A DNA stretch of 57,421 bases from an uncultured Chlorobiaceae bacterium. Its GTDB lineage: Bacteria > Bacteroidota > Chlorobiia > Chlorobiales > Chlorobiaceae. Shown piece by piece: positions 36,797 through 46,100 of the stretch. The notes beneath the pieces are model-generated. The model did no database searches. It saw nothing but the letters and a program-made list of their open reading frames with translations, and was not told the origin of the DNA. Within the stretch, counting starts at the first letter, position 1; every line of letters begins with the position of its first letter. Both the position numbers and the translations under genes were made by a program. The stretch covers positions 1-57,421 of the forward strand of contig CAJAIK010000113.1 of assembly GCA_903939765.1 (NCBI GenBank). The letters are read 5' to 3'.

Positions 36797-37837
36797 ATGC
36801 GCCTTTCAAACTTTCGTTTTACCCTGCCCAAAACAAAAATAGCTGACGAACCCTCATCGCCCAGAGAGAAGTGCAAGATGATGGTGCTGAACCGGCGAAA
36901 AAAAGATATCGAACATAAAAACTTCGAAGATATCGTCTCCTATTTCAAGAAAGGGGATCTGCTCATTTTGAATAACAGCAAGGTATTCCCTGCAAAAATT
37001 TTTGGTCAGAAAGAGAAGACCGATGCAAAAATCGAAGTTTTCCTGCTCAGGGTGCTCAACAAAGAGGCTGGATTGTGGGATGTGCTGGTTGATCCGGCAA
37101 GAAAGGTAAGGGTAGGTAACAAGATTTACTTTGATGAGGATGTGGTTGCGGAAGTCGTCGACAACACAACCTCCCGTGGCAGAACCATCAGGTTTCTCAA
37201 TCCGGATATCGATGTTTTCAGTCTTGTCGACAGAATTGGCAGAATTCCCCTTCCCCCCTATTTCACCCGCCAGCCACGTGAATCGGACAGGGAGGATTAT
37301 CAGACGGTCTACGCCTCCGAAACTGGTGCGGTCGTTGCCCCTATGGCAGGATTGCATTTCACCATGCCCATACTGGAGAAAATCAAGAAAATCGGTGTAA
37401 AGATACTCCCCATTACCCTTCATCCGAGCCTGAGCACGTTCAACGCCATTGAGGTCGAAGATGTCTCCAAACATAAGATGGATTCGGAATATTTCAATAT
37501 TCCCTACCAGACGGCCATGGAGATCAATGAAACCAAACTCAATAAATCAGGACGAATTATTGCTGTCGGAACAACGACTTGCCGCGTGCTTGAGGCCAAT
37601 GCTACGGTTGATGGAAAGATAAAATTCGGAAGGGGCTGGACCGACAAATTCATCTATCCCCCCTATCAGTTCAAAGTGGTCGATGCTCTTCTGACCAATT
37701 TTCAGCAGCCTGAAACGACTCTGCTGATGACCGTCAGCGCTTTTGCCGAACACCGGCTGCTTATGGATGCCTATAAAAGCGCACTCAAGGAGGATTACCA
37801 GTTTCTGGCATACGGAGATGCCATGTTCATCCATTAA
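36797..37837 (+). CDS. queA: tRNA preQ1(34) S-adenosylmethionine ribosyltransferase-isomerase
   Basis: A 346-aa QueA. It starts MRLSNFRFTLPKTKIADEPS, and has KMMVLNRRKKDIEHKNF, LLILNNSKVFPAKIFG, GRIPLPPYFTRQP, YQTVYASETGAVVAPMAGLH, ITLHPSLSTF and RIIAVGTTTCRVLE. Together these cover the full enzyme that transfers the ribosyl group of SAM onto preQ1 in tRNA, the penultimate step of queuosine synthesis. Length is normal. It is followed by ispD after 23 bp, so the two may be co-transcribed. Confidence 0.95.
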   Translation: MRLSNFRFTLPKTKIADEPSSPREKCKMMVLNRRKKDIEHKNFEDIVSYFKKGDLLILNNSKVFPAKIFGQKEKTDAKIEVFLLRVLNKEAGLWDVLVDPARKVRVGNKIYFDEDVVAEVVDNTTSRGRTIRFLNPDIDVFSLVDRIGRIPLPPYFTRQPRESDREDYQTVYASETGAVVAPMAGLHFTMPILEKIKKIGVKILPITLHPSLSTFNAIEVEDVSKHKMDSEYFNIPYQTAMEINETKLNKSGRIIAVGTTTCRVLEANATVDGKIKFGRGWTDKFIYPPYQFKVVDALLTNFQQPETTLLMTVSAFAEHRLLMDAYKSALKEDYQFLAYGDAMFIH

Positions 37838-37860
37838 CCGCCGGAGCAATTGACTCGTTT

Positions 37861-38592
37861 ATGCATGCAATAGCCATTATAGCCGCAAGCGGTATCGGAA
37901 AAAGGATGCAACTCAAGGAGGGAGAGAGCAAGCAATTGCTTGAAGTAGGAGGGTTTCCGGTTATCTATCATACCCTGAAGGCATTTCAGATGGCCGCCTC
38001 CGTGCAGGCAATCTATATTGCCACAAGGCTGGAGAACCGCAGAATACTTGAGGAGATGGCAGAGGCATCAGGCTTCAGCAAGCTGAAAGCCATTATTGAG
38101 GGGGGAAATGAGCGCCAGGATTCCGTCTATAACTGCATCAGGGCGCTTGAAAAGGAGAGATGCACGACGGGAAGTCTGGTAGAAACCATTCTGGTCCATG
38201 ACGGTGCGCGCCCCTTCATTAGCCCTGAAGAGATTGATGAAATTTCGCGCCTTGCGATGCTGTACGGCGCCTGTGTGCCGGCAAACCGCCCAAAGGATAC
38301 CATCAAGCTGGTCGGAGACAATCCGGATTTTTTTGGTAAAACCCTTGATCGCAGCAAACTTCTGCAGGTACAGACCCCCCAGGGCTTTCGTAGCGAGCTG
38401 CTGATTCAGGCGCACGAGCAGGCTGGACTTGAGGGGTGGTATGCAACCGATGACGCGGCGCTGGTTGAGCGGTTTTTTCCGCAGCAGCCTGTGAAAATTT
38501 TCGAAACCGGTTACCATAACATAAAAATCACGACGCCGGAAGATATTCCTGTGGCCGAAGCGATATTCCGCCAGATCTCCGCACGGAGTTAA
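37861..38592 (+). CDS. ispD: 2-C-methyl-D-erythritol 4-phosphate cytidylyltransferase
   Basis: A 243-aa IspD of the MEP isoprenoid pathway, which makes CDP-ME from CTP and MEP. The nucleotide-binding loop is AASGIGKRMQLKEGESKQLL (Gly-rich loop with Lys), then GGNERQDSVYNCIRALE, ILVHDGARPFI, VPANRPKDTIK and LLQVQTPQGFRSELL. In a green sulfur bacterium the pathway feeds chlorophyll tails, carotenoids and quinones. Confidence 0.95.
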   Translation: MHAIAIIAASGIGKRMQLKEGESKQLLEVGGFPVIYHTLKAFQMAASVQAIYIATRLENRRILEEMAEASGFSKLKAIIEGGNERQDSVYNCIRALEKERCTTGSLVETILVHDGARPFISPEEIDEISRLAMLYGACVPANRPKDTIKLVGDNPDFFGKTLDRSKLLQVQTPQGFRSELLIQAHEQAGLEGWYATDDAALVERFFPQQPVKIFETGYHNIKITTPEDIPVAEAIFRQISARS

Positions 38593-38673
38593 CACTGCAA
38601 AAAAAGAACAAATAAAACATCTATCCGGCTTGCTTTTTCATGACGCCTGTAGTATATTTTCAGCCGGTAAAAT

Positions 38674-38750
38674 GGTGAGGTAGCTCAGTTGGTTAGAGCA
38701 CAGGATTCATAACCCTGAGGTCGAGGGTTCAACTCCCTCTCTCACCACCA
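38674..38750 (+). tRNA. tRNA with CAT anticodon (elongator tRNA-Met)
   Basis: A full cloverleaf of 77 nt: acceptor GGTGAGG pairs with TCTCACC (one G-T), discriminator A, encoded CCA; D arm AGCTCAGTTGGTTAGAGCA; anticodon loop TTCATAA; T arm GAGGG-TTCAACT-CCCTC. The first base pair is G-C, so it is not an initiator. CAT could also be a lysidine-modified tRNA-Ile2, but methionine is the simpler call. Confidence 0.95.
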
Positions 38751-38757
38751 CTGTAAA

Positions 38758-38830
38758 GCGGGTGTAACTCAGTTGGTAGAGTGTTTGCTTCCCAAGCAAA
38801 ATGTCGCGAGTTCGAATCTCGTCACCCGCT
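38758..38830 (+). tRNA. tRNA-Gly (CCC anticodon)
   Basis: A 73-nt cloverleaf starting 7 bp after the first tRNA. Acceptor GCGGGTG pairs with CACCCGC, discriminator T as usual for tRNA-Gly; anticodon stem TTTGCTT-CCC-AAGCAAA; T arm with GTTCGAATC. CCA is not encoded, unlike its neighbour. Confidence 0.95.
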
Positions 38831-38876
38831 CAGATTCAGTGGATACTCTCTTAATCTCTTTTTCAGGTTGCCGTTT

Positions 38877-39329
38877 ATGACTCACTCCTCTGTTTTTTTT
38901 GGTACGGTCACCATTGAAGAGATTAACACCACACAGATTATTGATGGCCAGATGGCCCGTCATCTCGGTATTGAAATGACCGAAATCGGCCTCGATTTTA
39001 TGACCGCCAAAATGCCTGTCGACCATCGCACCATCCAGCGTATCGGTATTCTTCACGGAGGCGCTTCGCTCGCCCTGGCCGAAACCGTTGGAAGTATTGC
39101 CGCGTCTTACTGCGTTGACCGCGACTCCTTTTACATTGTCGGCCAGGAAATCAATGCCAACCATATCCGTCCGGTCAGAAGTGGTTTTGTCTATGCTACG
39201 GCAACTCCCCTGCACCTTGGAAAAAGCTCTCAGGTATGGGATATCAGAGTAAGAAATGAAGAGGGAAAACTGACCTGTGTCAGCCGGTTTACCGTTGCTG
39301 TCCTGAAAAAGTCTCCGCTTCCCCGATAA
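38877..39329 (+). CDS. Hotdog-fold thioesterase (PaaI/MenI type)
   Basis: A 150-aa protein starting at the ATG at 38877; longer frames run back into the tRNA-Gly gene and are not used. The hotdog signature is RIGILHGGASLALAETVGSI, followed by GQEINANHIRPVRSGFVYAT. The Glu in LAETVG and the HGG loop match the 1,4-dihydroxy-2-naphthoyl-CoA thioesterases and PaaI-like enzymes. A menaquinone-synthesis role is plausible for a phototroph that uses menaquinone and chlorobiumquinone, but other acyl-CoA substrates are possible. Confidence 0.88.
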   Translation: MTHSSVFFGTVTIEEINTTQIIDGQMARHLGIEMTEIGLDFMTAKMPVDHRTIQRIGILHGGASLALAETVGSIAASYCVDRDSFYIVGQEINANHIRPVRSGFVYATATPLHLGKSSQVWDIRVRNEEGKLTCVSRFTVAVLKKSPLPR

Positions 39330-39414
39330 AGCCGGGCGCTTGTTTGCTGTTTTTTTTTAATACCTTCATTCATCCGTCGAAGAAGTTTTTCACATTTATT
39401 GCAGATTTCAGGGT

Positions 39415-40824
39415 ATGCAAATCATACAATCAGAAACTCTCGTCTCGCCACTTAACCTCACCTCCGACCCCTCAGAGGCTCTTCTTCACCAACTTGCTGC
39501 AGAGCAGCGATCACGCAAGAAATGGCTGCTTATTCAACCGGTAAGCAACACCAGCATGATGGTGGATTCGGGTACGGTCAGTATGCCGCTCAACCTGATT
39601 ATGGTTGCCACCATGGTCGGAACGCTTTTTGACGTCACCTTTATTGATGAACGGCTCGGAGAGACGGTGCCGGAAGATTTTTCAGGATTTGATGTTGTTG
39701 CCATCACCTCGCGAACACTCAACGCATCCAAAGCCTACCGGATCGGTGACGCCGCCCTGAAGCAGGGCAAAACCGTCATTCTTGGAGGCGTTCATCCCAC
39801 CATGCTGCACGGCGAGGCTTCAGAGCACTGCACCAGCGTTGTCTATGGTGAAATTGAATCGATCTGGACGGAACTTGCCACCGATGTGCTTAGGGGCACG
39901 ATGCAGTCCATTTACCGCGCAAAGGAGCTCAAGCCGATGAGCACCATGCAGCACCCCGATTTCAGTTATGCGCTTTCATCGAAAAACGCAAAAAAATACA
40001 GCTCCCGTATACCGATTCTTGCAACCAAAGGGTGCCCGGTAGGATGCAACTTCTGCACAACGCCAACCATTTACGGCAAAAACTACCGTTTCCGTGAGCT
40101 TGATTTTGTGCTTGACGAGATGCGCTACCATCAGGAACGTATCGGAAAGAAAAATGTCAATTTTTCCTTCATGGACGACAACATCAGCTTCCGTCCCAAG
40201 TATTTCATGACACTGCTCGAAGAGATGGCCAAGCTCGGTGTGCACTGGAATGCCAATATCTCCATGAACTTTCTTGACAAACCCGAAGTTGCCGAACTGG
40301 CTGGTCGCTCTGGCTGTGACCTCCTGAGCATCGGTTTTGAGTCGCTCAATCCAGAAACCCTGAAAACCCTGCACAAAGGCTCAAACCGCCTGAGCAACTA
40401 CCAGCAGGTTGTAGGCAATCTGCACAAAAACGGCATTGCCATTCAGGGATACTTCATGTTTGGTTTCGACAATGATACGGAGGAGAGCTTTCAGCTCACC
40501 TACGACTTCATCATGAAAAACAAGATCGAGTTTCCGGTTTTTTCGCTTGTTACCCCGTTCCCCGGAACACCCTATTTTGACGAAATGAAGCCCCGCATCC
40601 GCCACTTCGACTGGGACAAATACGACACCTACCACTACATGTTCGAGCCAAACAACATGACCGGCGGAAGATTGCTCGAAAACTTTGTCAAGCTCCAGAA
40701 AGAGGTCTACAAGGGACGCGCCATCATGCAGCGAATGGCAGGCAAACCGCTCAACTGGGTCTGGCTCGCCAACTTCGCCATGAACCGCTTCACCAGCAAG
40801 CTGTCGCCGGAGTACTATTACTGA
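39415..40824 (+). CDS. B12-binding radical SAM protein, candidate tetrapyrrole-modifying enzyme
   Basis: A 469-aa protein. Residues about 35-185 form a cobalamin-binding Rossmann-like domain (TMVGTLFDVTFIDERLGE..., VILGGVHPTMLHGEA). The radical SAM core has KGCPVGCNFCTTP, the CxxxCxxC cluster motif near residues 205-212, then FSFMDDNISFRPK and LLSIGFESLNPETLKTL. The relatives I know are BchE (ring cyclase) and the green sulfur BchQ and BchR methyltransferases of C8 and C12 side chains. I cannot decide between BchQ, BchR and another family member from motifs alone, so no symbol is given. Confidence 0.88.
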   Translation: MQIIQSETLVSPLNLTSDPSEALLHQLAAEQRSRKKWLLIQPVSNTSMMVDSGTVSMPLNLIMVATMVGTLFDVTFIDERLGETVPEDFSGFDVVAITSRTLNASKAYRIGDAALKQGKTVILGGVHPTMLHGEASEHCTSVVYGEIESIWTELATDVLRGTMQSIYRAKELKPMSTMQHPDFSYALSSKNAKKYSSRIPILATKGCPVGCNFCTTPTIYGKNYRFRELDFVLDEMRYHQERIGKKNVNFSFMDDNISFRPKYFMTLLEEMAKLGVHWNANISMNFLDKPEVAELAGRSGCDLLSIGFESLNPETLKTLHKGSNRLSNYQQVVGNLHKNGIAIQGYFMFGFDNDTEESFQLTYDFIMKNKIEFPVFSLVTPFPGTPYFDEMKPRIRHFDWDKYDTYHYMFEPNNMTGGRLLENFVKLQKEVYKGRAIMQRMAGKPLNWVWLANFAMNRFTSKLSPEYYY

Positions 40825-40986
40825 GGGGTATTGGCTTGAAATAAAATGCGTTAGGAGCCTTGCGGACTGAAGAAAATATTGCCGGGTAAAAAAATGACTG
40901 TGCCCTGTGTTATTGGCTGAAAAGTTTTTCGTTAAGCAAATGAGTTTCTGGTGCCGGGAGTTGTCGCTTATGGAAACTTTCCCCGG

Positions 40987-41022
40987 CTGAAGCCAGGCAA
41001 AAAAACTTGCCTGCGACTTCAG
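40987..41022. terminator. Bidirectional terminator between the radical SAM and trxB genes
   Basis: A two-part stem, CTGAAG and AGGCAA pairing with TTGCCT and CTTCAG, closes an A-rich loop. The flanking T stretch (tactttttg) on one side and the A-rich loop suit termination of both converging genes. Confidence 0.6.
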
Positions 41023-41067
41023 TCAGGTACTTTTTGACGTTTACTGCAGCAACAAGATGATGTGCGG

Positions 41068-42003
41068 TTACCGAATCGTTTCAAGAAAGCGCTCCGCATC
41101 AACCGCCGCCATGCAGCCGGTTCCTACAGCGGTAACCGCCTGGCGATAGGTAAAATCCTGAACATCGCCACAGGCAAAAACGCCTGGCACATTGGTTTCT
41201 GTTGATGATTTTTTGGTATTTATATAACCGTAATCATCCATATCAAGCTGATCCTTGAACAAGGTAGAGTTTGGCGCATGGCCAATGGCGAGAAAAACAC
41301 CATCACACTCATGCTCTGATAATTCACCGGTCACGACATTTTTAAGCCGGATTGCCGTAACTTTTTGACCGTCACCGATAATTTCATCGACGATCTCATT
41401 GAGCATCATGCTGATTTTTGGATTTTTTCGGGTGCGCAAACTCATGATTTTCGATGACCGGAACTCTTCACGCCGATGCACCAGAGTGACATGAGATGCA
41501 AATTTGGTGAGATAGAGCGCCTCCTCCATTGCCGTATCGCCTCCTCCAATAACAAAAACCTTGCAGTCACGAAAGAAAAACCCGTCACAGGTAGCGCAAG
41601 CCGATACCCCCTTGCCCCTGTAGCGATTCTCGGAATCGATTCCGAGCCATTTGGCGTTTGCCCCGGTTGCAACAATAAGCGCATGGGTCAAAAATTCACG
41701 ACCATCCTCAAGCGTCAGGCAAAACGGGCTTCTTGAAAGATCAACATCGGTGACACTGCCGTTCACAAACTCCGCACCAAACTTTGCTGCCTGATCACGC
41801 ATTTTTGCCATAAGCTCCGGACCACGGATACCTTCAGGAAAACCCGGAAAATTTTCGATCTCTGTCGTGATCATAAGCTGACCACCAGGCTGAAATCCAT
41901 CAATGACAAGAGGTTTGATGTTAGCCCGCCCTGTATAAATCGCGGCTGAATAACCGGCAGGACCGGTACCCATGATGACGATATCACGTACGTTACTCTG
42001 CAT
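41068..42003 (-). CDS. trxB: Thioredoxin reductase
   Basis: A 311-aa flavoenzyme. The FAD-binding GTGPAGYSAAIYTGRA is at the N-terminus, the redox-active pair SACATCDGFF near residues 136-141, NADPH-binding GGGDTAMEEALYL, and the C-terminal FAD contact FACGDVQDFTYRQAVTAVG. It reduces thioredoxin with NADPH. Two thioredoxin genes lie directly upstream on the same strand. Confidence 0.95.
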   Translation of the reverse strand: MQSNVRDIVIMGTGPAGYSAAIYTGRANIKPLVIDGFQPGGQLMITTEIENFPGFPEGIRGPELMAKMRDQAAKFGAEFVNGSVTDVDLSRSPFCLTLEDGREFLTHALIVATGANAKWLGIDSENRYRGKGVSACATCDGFFFRDCKVFVIGGGDTAMEEALYLTKFASHVTLVHRREEFRSSKIMSLRTRKNPKISMMLNEIVDEIIGDGQKVTAIRLKNVVTGELSEHECDGVFLAIGHAPNSTLFKDQLDMDDYGYINTKKSSTETNVPGVFACGDVQDFTYRQAVTAVGTGCMAAVDAERFLETIR

Positions 42004-42026
42004 GATCTGTTTGTTTCGGAGTATGG

Positions 42027-42362
42027 TTAAAGAGAGCCGATATGCTCGTCGAGTTTCGTTGCAATCGTATTTTTCGGCAGAGCTCCAACCATCTGGTCGA
42101 CAACCTTGCCATTTTTAAAAACAAGAAGGGAAGGGATGCTTCTGATACCATACTGGGCTGCAATCTTTGGATTCTCGTCAACATTGAGCTTCGCCACAAC
42201 GGCCTTTCCGGCGTAGTCACTGGCAAGTTCCTCAATAACAGGGCCAAGGATTTTACATGGGCCACACCATGGAGCCCAGAAATCAACCAGCCCAACTTTA
42301 TCAGAATCAAGAATCTCTGCCTTGAAATTCAGCTCTGTTGCCACAAGATAGTTATCACTCAT
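42027..42362 (-). CDS. Thioredoxin (first of a tandem pair, next to trxB)
   Basis: A 111-aa thioredoxin with active site WAPWCGPCK and the cis-Pro loop RSIPSLLVF. I place the start at the ATG at 42362 (MSDNYLVATELNF), which aligns with the second thioredoxin; the in-frame extension to 42398 is not shared by the paralog. The trxB gene starts 24 bp downstream, so a trx-trxB operon is likely. Confidence 0.93.
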   Translation of the reverse strand: MSDNYLVATELNFKAEILDSDKVGLVDFWAPWCGPCKILGPVIEELASDYAGKAVVAKLNVDENPKIAAQYGIRSIPSLLVFKNGKVVDQMVGALPKNTIATKLDEHIGSL

Positions 42363-42398
42363 TATTTTATTCACCGGTTTAGATTTAACAGCACTCAC

Positions 42399-42692
42399 AA
42401 CTTTACTGAAAGAAATATATCGGCACCAACCTTTAAAGACTCTGAAGTCAAGCTTAAAAAACCCCTAAAAAACCATCCCCTATTCCCGGTTGAAAACAAA
42501 GCGCAAAAAATGCACGCGCAGAGAGGGATCGTTGTGATGATTTCGTAAAGGCCGCAACAGCCCCCGATGGTATCGGGCCTGCATACAGGTAACTCTGCAC
42601 CACGATGGGCTGTGAGAATTGAATAACAAACAGGATAACCCGCTATCCCGGCAGTTGGCAGAGGGATGGCGGGTATCATTGTTCCCGGTCTA
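42399..42692. other. Spacer between the two thioredoxin genes
   Basis: No gene was seen here. A small hairpin at 42563-42577 (CCCGAT/ATCGGG, loop ggt) and a run of A residues near 42460 are the only features; the hairpin may be a weak terminator of the upstream paralog. Confidence 0.4.
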
Positions 42693-43022
42693 TCAACCGA
42701 TATGCTCGTCGATTTTCTTTGCGATCATGTTTTTCGGCATAGCTCCAAGCATCTGGTCAACAACCTTGCCATTTTTGAAAATAAGAAGGGAGGGGATGCT
42801 TCTGATACCGTACGCGGCAGCACTGTTGGGATTATCGTCAACATTAAGTTTTGCAATAACAGCCTTTCCTGCGTAGTCACCGGCGAGCTCCTCAATAACA
42901 GGGCCGAGCATCATGCATGGGCCACACCAGGCTGCCCAAAAATCAACCAGCGCCACTTTATCGGAATCAAGAATCTCGGCCTTGAAATTCAGGTCTGTTG
43001 CCACAAGATATTTTCCACTCAT
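42693..43022 (-). CDS. Thioredoxin (second tandem copy)
   Basis: A 109-aa thioredoxin with active site WAAWCGPCM and RSIPSLLIF. It is highly similar to the copy at 42027-42362 along its length (both open with a short tail plus YLVATxLNFKAEILDSDKV). The change from K to M after the CGPC motif and P to A before it are the main active-site differences. The pair arose by tandem duplication. Confidence 0.93.
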   Translation of the reverse strand: MSGKYLVATDLNFKAEILDSDKVALVDFWAAWCGPCMMLGPVIEELAGDYAGKAVIAKLNVDDNPNSAAAYGIRSIPSLLIFKNGKVVDQMLGAMPKNMIAKKIDEHIG

Positions 43023-43123
43023 TTTTTTATGTACCAGTTTAGATTAATGATAGTCACAACGGTTGAACAAGAATTGAAAATCAATCAGTGAAGAAAGTAA
43101 CAAAATTTTATCAATAAACCGGG

Positions 43124-46100
43124 CTACCCGGAAATACGCACATTGTCAGGACCAAAGAGCTCCTCAAGCTTCTCTATCGTGCTCTCCGCCGGATCAATCG
43201 GGGTGCTTCGGGCAAAGAGCGTTATTGTCTCAATATTTTCTCCCGACTGCGCTTTGACCTCAAACTCGACAGGCGTCCCACCCTTGTTGGTATCGAATAT
43301 TTTTTTGAGCGTGCCGAGCTTTTCCATCTGCGACTGATCATCGGCATCTACTTTCAGAATGATTTTTTTAACAAGAGCATGACGAACCTTTTTTATCGGT
43401 ATGACCTCCCGGACAAGCAATTTGAGCATACCGCCGCTCACCTCTCCTTCGGCAACCAGCATCAACACCTCTTCAGGCTTTATAAGATGGCCGTACTGTT
43501 CATAAAGACTGGCAAAAACGGTAAAATCCGCCTTTCCGGTAAAGTCCTCAATAGAGCCAAAAAGCATCTGCTTGCCTTTTCGGTCCTGATAGGGTTTTAC
43601 CGATACAACAAGGCCAATCACCTTGTACTGTTTTGCCGCAACAACCTCTTTTGCATGAAGCTGAAGCGTCGCAAAAGCCTGCCAGTCGCGACGGTAGGGC
43701 GAAAGCGGGTGATGGCTCAAATAAAAACCGACCAGCTTCTTTTCATGCAAAAGCTTTTCAGCTTCCGCCATCATCTCGGCACTCTCCATTTCAGGATAGT
43801 GCTCCTCCTCAAGCAAAGCTCCCTCTTCTGCCGTAAAAAAGCCACACTGCCCCAACGTCACCGAACGGTTCTGCATCTGGCCGAACTTGAATGCCTTGTC
43901 AACATTGGCAAGAAGCCGGGCTCGATGCTGGTCAAGCTCGTCAAATGCCCCCGCAAGAATCAGGCACTCAAGCGCCTTGCGGTTCATAACCCTCAAATCA
44001 ACCGATGCTGCCAGATCAAAAAGGTTTACAAAATCACGTTTTCGGCGAAGCCTTGAGGTAACAACCGCTCTTGCTGCCGCACCAACCTGCTTGATGGCAC
44101 TGAGCCCCACGCGGATGAACGAGCGGCCTGCAACATCATCCTCAACGGAAAAAAGCGCGTCACTCTTGTTGATGGAAGGTGGCAGCGTCGAAATTCCAAA
44201 ACTTTTGGCCTCATCGGTCAAATGCTTCATCCGTTCAATGTCGCCAATTTCGCTGTTCAAAACAGCCGTCACAAACTCAATGGTGTAATGGGCTTTCAGG
44301 TAACCCGTCCAGTATGCGAGAACCCCGTAAGCCGCCGAATGGCTCTTGTTAAAACCGTAACCGGCAAACTCGGCCATCAGCTCAAAAACCCTTGTAGCAA
44401 GCGTATCATGCACTCCCTGCTTGATGCCTCCCTGAACAAAATCAGCCTTGTACTTCTCCATGATCTCGGGCATCTTTTTTCCCATCGCCTTGCGCAAATT
44501 ATCCGCCTTGGCAAGAGAGAATCCGCCCATCACCTGCGAAATCTGCATCACCTGTTCCTGATAGACAATAACGCCGTAAGTTTCCTTCAGAATTGTCTCA
44601 AGCATGGGGTGCATGTAATCAATCGCTTCGCGGCCATGCTTGCGGTCAACAAAGAGATCAACGGCATTGCGCTTCTCATCAATACGGGCATTGAGGGCTC
44701 CCGGACGGTAGAGCGCACTCATGGCAATGATATCTCCAATCTGTGTGGGCTGAAGGCGTGTCATATAGCTCTGCATCCCCGACGACTCAAACTGGAAAAT
44801 ACCGGCCATCTTCCCCTCCTGAAAAATCCTGAAGGTTTTGCGGTCGTTCATGGGCACTTTTTCAAGCTCAATATCAAGATTGTGCCGCCGCTTGATCATC
44901 TTGAGCGTTTCATCAATAACCGCAAGGGTTTCAAGACCGAGATAGTCAATCTTGAGTAATCCGGAGGTTTCAATCCAGTTCTTGTCAAACTGGGTAACAA
45001 CCTGCTTCTCATCATGAGCATCTGAAGCCTTACCCCTCACATGATCGGGTCCATCAAGATCGATCTCATCGGCAAATTTGCGCTCCTCCGTCTCAATCTT
45101 GTTGGAAACATAGAGCGGAACCTGCTCCTCAAGCCGTCCGTCAGTAATCACAACAGCTCCGGCATGCATCGAAACATTCCGCGCCCTCCCCTCAAGGGCA
45201 CGGGCATAACGAATCAACTCCCTGAGCTGCGGCGTACTGTCGGCAAACTGCTGCATCTCTTTTGCCTCACTCAACGCCTTTTCAAGCGTGATGCCCGGCT
45301 TTACAGGAACCAGTTTTGCAAGTTTATCGACCAGAGGCAGCGGAACCTCAAGCACCCTTCCGGCGTCACGAATCGCCGCCTTGGCTGCGAACGTACCAAT
45401 GGCGATAACCTTTGCAACACTGTCGGTACCATATTTTTCAACCGTATATTCAAGCACCTTCTGCTTGCCGACAGGAGTAAAGTCAATATCAATATCCGGC
45501 ATCGATGAGCGCTCAGGATTCAGAAAGCGCTCAAAAAGCAGCTTGTATTTTAACGGATCGATCCGTGTAATTCCAGTCAGGTAAGCCACAATACTCCCTG
45601 CCGCCGACCCCCTGCCCGGCCCGACCGAATAGCCAAGCCGCCGTGAAGCCGCTATAAGATCGCTGACAATGAGAAAATAGGAGCTGAACCCCATCTTTTC
45701 GATCACACCAAGCTCCAGCTCTATACGCGCACGCACATCCTCAGCACTGATTCCATCGGCTTCAGCATCAGCATACTTCTCTTTTGCCCCCTCCCAGGTC
45801 AGATGACGGAGATAGGAAAATTCATTGTCGAAGCCGTCAGGAAGAGGAAAATGGGGCAGAATAGGCTCTTTGTTGCTGAAACTGTAGGAACATTTTTCGG
45901 CAATCAGCACCGTATTGCTCAGCTCCCGATGTTCATCACTGAAGAGGGCGTTCATCTCGGCGGAAGACTTCAGATAATGGTCGCTGCCTGCAAGTGCCAG
46001 CAAATTCTGGTTAGAGAGCTTCTCCTTGGTGCGGTTGGCAACCATCGCCCTGTAACAGTCGGCATCCTTTCTTTCGAGATAGTGGACATTGTTGGTAGCA

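Noticed and set aside
38781-38876. Extended start of the thioesterase gene
   Set aside because: The extension lies in the tRNA-Gly gene; the ATG at 38877 gives the normal family length.
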